Shown one piece after another: positions 1 through 4,871 of a stretch of 12,343 nucleotides of DNA (positions are counted from its first letter, which is position 1; each line of letters opens with the position of its first letter). The DNA is from an uncultured Eubacteriales bacterium. Lineage in GTDB: Bacteria > Bacillota > Clostridia > Christensenellales > Pumilibacteraceae. Under the pieces are notes generated by a model. It was not told the DNA's origin, did no database searches, and was given only the letters and a program-made list of their open reading frames with translations. The position numbers were made by a program, and so were the translations under genes. Where the stretch lies: the NCBI GenBank assembly GCA_900555875.1, contig USNB01000019.1:1-12343 (forward strand). Direction: 5' to 3'.

Positions 1-10
1 TGATTATATC

Positions 11-16
11 TCCTTG
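11..16 (-). promoter_or_regulatory. Ribosome binding site of a gene beyond the left edge
   Basis: Read on the minus strand, the bases after the aminotransferase stop contain AAGGAG followed by eight bases, and base 1 of the window is an A in exactly the position where an ATG would begin. No terminator hairpin lies between the aminotransferase stop and this site. I infer that the aconitase/Lrp/aminotransferase transcript continues into a further gene whose start codon begins at or just past the window edge. What that gene encodes cannot be seen. Confidence 0.6.
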
Positions 17-27
17 ATGGATATTCG

Positions 28-1224
28 TTATTTCTCCGCGCCGCAGGCACGTTCCTCGGCGCAGCGGGCGACGAACCTGCGCATACGCTCGGACGCCTGC
101 ATGAGCGTGCGGAGCGACGTCGCATACGACACCCTTATGTAATCCTTTCCCGCCTCGCCGAACGCGTCGCCGGGAACGACCGCGACCTTCTCGTCGGCAA
201 GCAGACGACGCGCGAACTTCTGTCCGTCCATGCCCGTGGACGACACTCTGGCATACGCGTAAAACGCTCCGCCCGGCATATTGCATTCCAGCCCCATCGA
301 ATTCAGTTCGTCCACTATGAACCGACGGCGGCGGTCGTACTCCTCTTTCATGTCCTCGACGGATTTATAGCCCTCGTAACGCCCGTCCTTGAGAGCGGCA
401 AGTCCCGCGTACTGCGACGGAGTGGGCGCGCACAGCGCCGTATACTGATGCACTTTGAGCACAGCCGCAAGCGCGTCGGCAGGCGCCGCTATATAGCCCA
501 GCCGCCATCCCGTCATCGCGAAAGCCTTCGAAAAACCGTTGATGACTATGGTGCGGTCGCGGTAACCGGGTACGGACGCGGGAGACACGTGTCTGCCGTC
601 ATACGTCAGCTCCGCATATATCTCGTCGCTCACGACGGTAAGGTCGTACTTTTCTATGACGGGAAGCAGCGCTTCCAGCTCCTCTGCGTTCATCACCGCG
701 CCCGTGGGATTATTGGGATACGGCATGATGAGCACCCTCGACTTCCCGTCCGCGGCAGCCTCTTCCAGCGCTTCGGGCGTGAGTTTGAAGTCGGCGCGGA
801 GCGTGCAGTCTACGGGCACGGGTATGCCGCCGCACAGCATCGTTATGGGAAGATAGGACACGTAGCTCGGCGAAGGTATGAGCACCCCGTCACCCGGCTC
901 GATCAGAACGCGGAGCGCAAGGTCTATCGCCTCGCTCGCGCCCATCGTCACGAGCACTTCCGTCCCGGGATCGTAGTCTATACCGAACCGCTTGGAAAGA
1001 TACGCGGATATCTCTGCGCACAGCGCGGGCAGACCTTTATTGGACGTGTATGCGGTATATCCGCGCTGCACGCTCTTTATCGCGGCGTCGCGGATGTACC
1101 ACGGCGTCACGAAATCCGGCTCGCCCACGCCGAGGGAAAGCGCGTCCGGCATCGTGGAAACGATGTCGAAGAACTCGCGTATGCCCGACGGCCTGATCTC
1201 CTGTATGACTTTATTCAGTCTCAT
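28..1224 (-). CDS. PLP-dependent aminotransferase, class I/II (AlaT/YugH-like)
   Basis: A 398-residue cytoplasmic fold-type I aminotransferase that should move an amino group between an amino acid and a 2-oxo acid using pyridoxal phosphate. Visible motifs: SLGVGEPDF near 30-38, PNNPTG at 170-175, the cofactor-binding Asp200 in SDEIYAEL, the Schiff-base Lys233 in GFSKAFAMTGWRLGY, and the substrate-carboxylate Arg364 in DYIRVSY. Length is normal for the family. I chose the ATG at 1224, because the frame stays open upstream only through the lrp 3' end and encodes nothing family-like there. The gap to lrp is 7 bp with only a weak ribosome binding site, so translation is probably coupled. An Lrp/AsnC gene directly before such an aminotransferase matches the Bacillus AlaR-AlaT (YugG-YugH) arrangement, which suggests alanine or a related substrate. 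Aspartate or aromatic substrates are not excluded by sequence alone. Confidence 0.93.
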   Translation of the reverse strand: MRLNKVIQEIRPSGIREFFDIVSTMPDALSLGVGEPDFVTPWYIRDAAIKSVQRGYTAYTSNKGLPALCAEISAYLSKRFGIDYDPGTEVLVTMGASEAIDLALRVLIEPGDGVLIPSPSYVSYLPITMLCGGIPVPVDCTLRADFKLTPEALEEAAADGKSRVLIMPYPNNPTGAVMNAEELEALLPVIEKYDLTVVSDEIYAELTYDGRHVSPASVPGYRDRTIVINGFSKAFAMTGWRLGYIAAPADALAAVLKVHQYTALCAPTPSQYAGLAALKDGRYEGYKSVEDMKEEYDRRRRFIVDELNSMGLECNMPGGAFYAYARVSSTGMDGQKFARRLLADEKVAVVPGDAFGEAGKDYIRVSYATSLRTLMQASERMRRFVARCAEERACGAEK

Positions 1225-1231
1225 ATCCGCT

Positions 1232-1720
1232 TCAGGCGTGTACCGCCTGTCTGACGACGTCGCACGATTTCGTGCACACGCCGCCCACCTTGTATTTCTT
1301 GAGAATAAAATGCGTGGCCGTGGACAATACCTTATCCATGACCGACAGTTTTTCGCTGACGAAACGCGATACGTCCTTGAGGCTCTTGCCCTCGATAATG
1401 ACCGCAAGGTCGTATGCGCCGCTCATGAGATACAGCGTTTTCACTTCGTCGAACTGATAGATCTCCTCCGCGATCGCGTCGAATCCGTGCTTGTACATGG
1501 GAGAGACTTTCACCTCTATGAGAGCTTCGACGGTATCCTTATCCGCAAGCTCGTCATCCGTGATGACGGTGTACTTGATGATGACGCCGCTTTCTTCCAT
1601 CTCCTTGATGGCGGCGGCTACCTGCTTTTCGTCCGCTCCCAGCATCTTGGCGATACGCGCCGCGCCGAGGCGGGAATCCTCGCCGAGAAGGCCGAGGATG
1701 TCTTCGCGAAGTTTATCCAT
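1232..1720 (-). CDS. Lrp/AsnC-family transcriptional regulator (AlaR/YugG-like)
   Basis: A 162-residue DNA-binding regulator. Residues about 5-50 form the winged helix-turn-helix (REDILGLLGEDSRLGAARIA and following). Residues about 64-142 form the RAM/AsnC ligand-binding domain, with the typical turn LMSGAYDLAVIIEG at 99-111, where family members bind amino acids and oligomerise. The C-terminal tail after about 145 carries two cysteines (149 and 153) and is not typical core sequence. The ATG at 1720 has AAGGAG eight bases upstream, inside the 19-bp gap after the aconitase gene. It is co-directional with aconitase before it and the aminotransferase after it. Inference: it senses an amino acid and controls this operon, possibly from the divergent promoter region at 3739-3807. 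No binding site could be proven by eye. Confidence 0.92.
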   Translation of the reverse strand: MDKLREDILGLLGEDSRLGAARIAKMLGADEKQVAAAIKEMEESGVIIKYTVITDDELADKDTVEALIEVKVSPMYKHGFDAIAEEIYQFDEVKTLYLMSGAYDLAVIIEGKSLKDVSRFVSEKLSVMDKVLSTATHFILKKYKVGGVCTKSCDVVRQAVHA

Positions 1721-1739
1721 AAACGTTTCTCCTTGCGGG

Positions 1740-3650
1740 TCACTTGTCTCCCGCAGCCATACGCAGCGATCCGCCGCACAGAAGCATGTTCTGCTGGCGC
1801 TCGCCGCACTCGAGTCTGAGAGGGATGTCTATGCCCTTGTTCTCCACCACGAGCCTGAATTTACGGCATTTCACGCTGTCCGGTGCGTCGAATATGGCAA
1901 CGGTGTCGCCTTCTTCGAGCTTGTCGTAGTCCGCGGGATCCGCGAACACGAGCGGAAGTATGCCGTTGTTCATGAGATTGTCTTTGTGTATGCGGGCGAA
2001 GCTCTTCGCTACGACCGCTTTTATACCCAGCTGGAGCGGAACGAGCGCCGCATGTTCGCGGCTGCTGCCCTGTCCGTAATTGGAACCGGCGACGATGAAC
2101 CCGCCGTTCTTTGCCTTTGCTCGCGCGGGGAACTCCTTATCGCAGTTCGCAAGGCAGTAATCCGAAAGATACGGGATGTTGGAACGATATGCGAGAAGCG
2201 CCGCATTGGACGGCATTATATGGTCTGTCGTTATGTCGTCCCCCAGTTTTATGAGCACTTCTCCCTTGAGGTTATCGGGAAGCGGGTGCGTTTTGGGGAA
2301 AGGTTTGATATTCTCCCCGCGCACTATCTCGATATCGCCGAACTCTTCGGGACGAAGTATGAGGTTGTCGTTTATGAGGAATTTCGCAGGCATATCGATC
2401 TCGGGAAGCTCCACGCCTTCCGGACTGGTGATGACGCCGGCGAGCGCGCTCACGGCCGCAGTCTCGGGCGAAACGAGATAAACGTCCGCGCTGGGCGTGC
2501 CGCTGCGGTTATAGAAGTTGCGGTTGAACGTGCGAAGGGATACTGCGTTCGCCTTGGGGCTTTGTCCGTTGCCTATGCAGGGACCGCACGCGCACTCGAG
2601 CACTCTCGCGCCCGCGCCGAGGATATCGGCGAGCGCGCCGTTTTCGGCAAGCATCATGAGTACCTGACGGGACCCCGGAGATACCGTAAAGGACACGTCG
2701 GGATGGATGCGTTTGCCTTTAAGGATGGCAGCCACCTTCATGAGATCGAGATAAGACGAGTTGGTGCAGGAGCCGACGCAGATCTGATCCACCTTTTTGC
2801 CCGCAAGCTCGCTGACGGGCTTGACGTTACCGGGAGAATGCGGGCACGCGGCGAGAGGCGTCAGTGCGTCAAGATCGATGACGATGTGCTCGTCGTATTC
2901 CGCGTCGTCGTCAGCGGAGAGCGGAACGAAATCGCCGCCCCTGCCCTGCGCTTCGAGGAAAGCCTTCGTCGCGCCGTCGGACGGGAATACGGACGTTGTC
3001 GCGCCCAGCTCCGCGCCCATATTGGTTATGGTGGCGCGTTCGGGCACGGTAAGATACCGCACTCCGTCGCCCGTGTATTCCATCACTTTGCCCACGCCAC
3101 CCGACGTGGTGAGCACTTCGAGCACTTTGAGTATTATATCCTTGGCGGTAACTCCCGCCTTGAGCCTGCCCTTAAGCTCCACGTTCACTACGCGCGGCAT
3201 GACGAGATAGAAAGGCGCTCCGCCCATTGCGAGCGCGACGTCAAGTCCGCCGGCGCCTATTGCGAGCATGCCTATGCCCCCGCCCGTAGGCGTATGAGAA
3301 TCGGATCCGAGAAGGGTCTTTCCCGGCTTGCCGAAACGCTCGAGATGCACCTGATGGCAGATGCCGTTGCCGGGCTTGGACACGTATATGCCGTGAGACA
3401 GCGCGACCGACTGGATATATGCGTGGTCGTCGGCGTTGAGCTGACTGGACTGGAGCATATTATGATCGATATACGCAACGCTGCGCTCCGTCTTTACCTT
3501 GTCGGTCCCTATCGCTTCGAACTGCAGGTACGCCATCGTACCGGTGGAGTCCTGCGTGAGAGTCTGGTCTATACGGATGGCTATCTCCGTTCCCGGTATC
3601 ATTTCGCCGGAAACAAGATGCTGTCTGATGAGTTTCTGAGTAAGATTCAT
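1740..3650 (-). CDS. Aconitate hydratase, Aquifex-type (single-chain, short form)
   Basis: A 636-residue [4Fe-4S] enzyme that should interconvert citrate and isocitrate through cis-aconitate. Visible: DQTLTQDSTGTM at 28-39, DHNMLQ at 62-67, SDSHTPTGGGIG at 116-127, and the cluster cysteines Cys295 (VGSCTNS), Cys355 and Cys358 (CGPCIG). The C-terminal swivel domain has KLGDDITTDHI and the substrate-binding GSNYGQGSSREHA. The length, shorter than the roughly 900-residue AcnA form, fits the Aquifex-type branch also common in Clostridia. Homoaconitase or isopropylmalate dehydratase is the alternative, but both domains are in one chain here. The ATG at 3650 is preceded by AGAGG at a rather long 12-base spacing. 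The frame extends upstream through the promoter, so longer starts are not credible. It is the first gene of an operon with lrp and the aminotransferase, which suggests 2-oxoglutarate and amino acid supply in a partial TCA cycle. Confidence 0.92.
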   Translation of the reverse strand: MNLTQKLIRQHLVSGEMIPGTEIAIRIDQTLTQDSTGTMAYLQFEAIGTDKVKTERSVAYIDHNMLQSSQLNADDHAYIQSVALSHGIYVSKPGNGICHQVHLERFGKPGKTLLGSDSHTPTGGGIGMLAIGAGGLDVALAMGGAPFYLVMPRVVNVELKGRLKAGVTAKDIILKVLEVLTTSGGVGKVMEYTGDGVRYLTVPERATITNMGAELGATTSVFPSDGATKAFLEAQGRGGDFVPLSADDDAEYDEHIVIDLDALTPLAACPHSPGNVKPVSELAGKKVDQICVGSCTNSSYLDLMKVAAILKGKRIHPDVSFTVSPGSRQVLMMLAENGALADILGAGARVLECACGPCIGNGQSPKANAVSLRTFNRNFYNRSGTPSADVYLVSPETAAVSALAGVITSPEGVELPEIDMPAKFLINDNLILRPEEFGDIEIVRGENIKPFPKTHPLPDNLKGEVLIKLGDDITTDHIMPSNAALLAYRSNIPYLSDYCLANCDKEFPARAKAKNGGFIVAGSNYGQGSSREHAALVPLQLGIKAVVAKSFARIHKDNLMNNGILPLVFADPADYDKLEEGDTVAIFDAPDSVKCRKFRLVVENKGIDIPLRLECGERQQNMLLCGGSLRMAAGDK

Positions 3651-3710
3651 AGTCGTTCGGTACCTCTCAGTCTCGGATTTTCCGCCGCGGCTGCCGCGCC
3701 GCAAGGCAAG

Positions 3711-3732
3711 AAAAGCGGATATACTTTCCGCT
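3711..3732 (-). other. Predicted 5'-terminal stem-loop of the aconitase mRNA
   Basis: Counting seven bases from the -10 box of the aconitase promoter puts the transcript start at about 3732. A perfect 6-bp stem begins exactly there: AGCGGA pairs with TCCGCT around a 7-base loop, followed by TTTC. A stem-loop at the extreme 5' end is a known way to protect mRNA from 5'-dependent decay. With the following T's it could also be a weak early terminator. The stem is seen directly and the role is inferred. Confidence 0.4.
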
Positions 3733-3738
3733 CCGTAT

Positions 3739-3767
3739 ATTATAATTAAATTTCGCCTCAAAGTCAA
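3739..3767 (-). promoter_or_regulatory. Sigma-A-type promoter of the aconitase operon
   Basis: On the minus strand: TTGACT (3767-3762), a 17-base spacer, and TATAAT (3744-3739), which is five of six and six of six matches to consensus. The expected start is near 3732, leaving a leader of about 82 nt. It is back to back with the plus-strand promoter at 3779-3807, with 11 bp between the two -35 boxes. Confidence 0.85.
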
Positions 3768-3778
3768 TCGTTTGCCGC

Positions 3779-3807
3779 TTGCGTTTTGCGTTTGTTTGGG
3801 GTATACT
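3779..3807 (+). promoter_or_regulatory. Sigma-A-type promoter of the 86-residue protein gene, probably leaderless
   Basis: TTGCGT (3779-3784), a 17-base spacer and TATACT (3802-3807). Only six bases separate the -10 box from the ATG at 3814, so the expected transcript start falls on the A of the start codon. No Shine-Dalgarno is placed to serve that ATG. The -35 region contains two tandem TTGCGTT heptamers (3779-3792), which could be a regulator site or mere T/G-rich sequence. Confidence 0.65.
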
Positions 3808-3813
3808 ATCTTT

Positions 3814-4074
3814 ATGTTCAAGATCTGGGTAAAAACACATAAAGACAAAAAGATAGTAACGAACGACATCGTGTTCTATGAAGGCAAATACGACGAGGAT
3901 CGGTTCGACGAATATGTGCGGCTCGCCTGCCATGAGACGGACATACCCACGCCCGTCGTCCTCTCGTCGCACGCAAAGAGCTTCTCCCGGTATAATATAA
4001 CGCGGTTCAGAACGTCCGATTTCGTGGAGCACGTCGACTTCGACGAGCTGACGCTGGAAAACGTAAAAGTCTGA
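3814..4074 (+). CDS. Unrecognised small protein, 86 residues
   Basis: I do not recognise this protein. It has 86 residues, no signal peptide, no membrane segment and no cysteine cluster (a single Cys at 39). The start MFKIWVKTHKDKKIV is strand-like and basic, the middle is acidic (EGKYDEDRFDEYV), and the end is acidic and hydrophobic (VEHVDFDELTLENV). This fits a small folded cytoplasmic protein of mixed alpha/beta character. The ATG at 3814 was chosen because the only longer start is a TTG at 3772, which would place the promoter inside the coding region. It is transcribed away from the aconitase operon and followed after 70 bp by a membrane protein gene in the same direction. Coding status rests on an open frame directly behind a good promoter, and on the continuation of strand and layout. 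Function is unknown. Confidence 0.72.
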   Translation: MFKIWVKTHKDKKIVTNDIVFYEGKYDEDRFDEYVRLACHETDIPTPVVLSSHAKSFSRYNITRFRTSDFVEHVDFDELTLENVKV

Positions 4075-4144
4075 CGCGTTTATACATACTTTATCTCGGC
4101 GGTATAAGATATAGATCCGCACTTCCCTTCCGGAGGATAATAAC

Positions 4145-4507
4145 ATGGACGAAATGAACGGAAACGGCAATTATATCGACTACAACGATCTGTCGGCGGA
4201 AAAGCGCAAGGCGCTTTATGACGAATATCTCTCCTCGTACCCGGACGAGAAGAGACTTTCGCTGATATTCCGGTTCGCGCCCCTCGCATTCGCCGCCGTC
4301 ATCATGGCGCTCGCGATAGCGTCGCTCGTCATATACTTCGTAGGCGGGCTGGGAGTGCCGTTCATCATAATGATGGGAGCGACCCTCGTAGCCCTGCTCA
4401 TATTCATAGTGTTCAAGATCAGGCTGGATAAGATCAGATATGCCCACTCCGCACGCTACGCGTCGTGGCTGAGGGACGTCAAGCACGTCATAGCCGAACT
4501 CAAATGA
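4145..4507 (+). CDS. Small membrane protein with two transmembrane segments, unknown function
   Basis: A 120-residue protein. Residues 1-43 are polar and charged (IDYNDLSAEKRKALYDEYLS, then a basic DEKR stretch). Hydrophobic segments lie at about 44-67 and 70-92 and are separated by a short GGLG turn. A basic, amphipathic tail follows (KIRLDKIRYAHSARYASWLRDVKH). The positive charges before the first and after the second segment predict a hairpin with both ends in the cytoplasm. The ATG at 4145 has GGAGG eight bases upstream, a near-ideal ribosome binding site. It lies 70 bp after the 86-residue gene. A TATAAG at 4103-4108 lacks a convincing -35 box, so co-transcription from 3779 is more likely. 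The first terminator downstream is at 4844-4871, so the repeat array would form its 3' untranslated region. I cannot assign a family. Confidence 0.85.
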   Translation: MDEMNGNGNYIDYNDLSAEKRKALYDEYLSSYPDEKRLSLIFRFAPLAFAAVIMALAIASLVIYFVGGLGVPFIIMMGATLVALLIFIVFKIRLDKIRYAHSARYASWLRDVKHVIAELK

Positions 4508-4520
4508 TCCGCGTCCCCGC

Positions 4521-4863
4521 GTCATACCGACCGCAAGGCGCCTTACACGCACCTTGCGCCGCGGGCACCTTGCGCCGCGGGCACCTTTTGCGGTGCGGCA
4601 AGTTAGGCTGTTACTGTATCAAACCAAACATGTTGTATCGACAGCCCGTCAGTTGCCGTCCGCAAGGACCGGCGAGCAAGTTAAGCTATTGCGGGCACCT
4701 TGCGGTGCGGCGAGTTAAGCTATTACTGTATCAAACCAAATATGCTACATCGAAAGTTTGTCAGTTGCCGTCCGCAAGGACCGGCGAGCAAGTTAAGCTC
4801 GTGCGGTACAAACTTAGCCTGTCCCATCGAAAGCCCGTCAGTTGCCGTCCGCAAGGACCGGCG
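4521..4863 (+). repeat. Tandem array of structured intergenic repeats
   Basis: This noncoding stretch of about 340 bp is a tandem repeat array. A 27-bp core starting GTCAGTTGCC and ending GGACCGGCG is identical at 4648-4674, 4760-4786 and 4837-4863. A diverged, shortened copy begins at 4521. Two full units (4577-4690 and 4691-4802, 114 and 112 bp) share almost everything else too, including ACTGTATCAAACCAAA. The last unit (4803-4863) is internally shortened to 61 bp. Each core folds as GCCGTCC-GCAA-GGACCGGC (one bulged C). Each full unit also holds GCACC-TTGC-GGTGC (4695-4708), with loop TTTTGC in the first unit (4581-4596). At the left edge the second motif is present as two extra 16-bp tandem copies (4549-4580). 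Any open frame across this area is repeat-derived, and I call no gene in it. Confidence 0.9.
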
Positions 4864-4871
4864 CTTTTTTT
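4844..4871 (+). terminator. Intrinsic terminator made from the last repeat copy
   Basis: The hairpin of the last core (GCCGTCC, loop GCAA, GGACCGGC with one bulged C) is followed by GC and seven T's (4865-4871). The other two identical cores continue with AGCAAGTTAAGCT and lack the T-tract. It should end the plus-strand transcript of the two small genes. The T-tract overlaps the stop codon of the convergent lipoprotein gene (4870-4872). On the minus strand there is no T-tract after the hairpin. Confidence 0.8.

Noticed and set aside
1491..3749. Very long open frame antisense to aconitase (752 codons, plus strand)
   Set aside because: The translation is rich in Arg, His and Glu without any domain, while the opposite strand encodes a complete aconitase. 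It has no ribosome binding site of note. It is a by-product of the codon usage of the real gene.
3772..3813. Longer TTG start for the 86-residue protein
   Set aside because: It would put the -35 and -10 boxes inside the coding region, and it has no ribosome binding site.
4080..4108. Separate promoter for the membrane protein gene
   Set aside because: TATAAG is acceptable as a -10 box, but the hexamer at the right distance (TTATAC) matches the -35 consensus poorly.
4521..4863. CRISPR array
   Set aside because: The repeats are 27 bp, but the spacing is 112 and 77 bp, the intervening sequence is itself repeated, and no cas gene is near.
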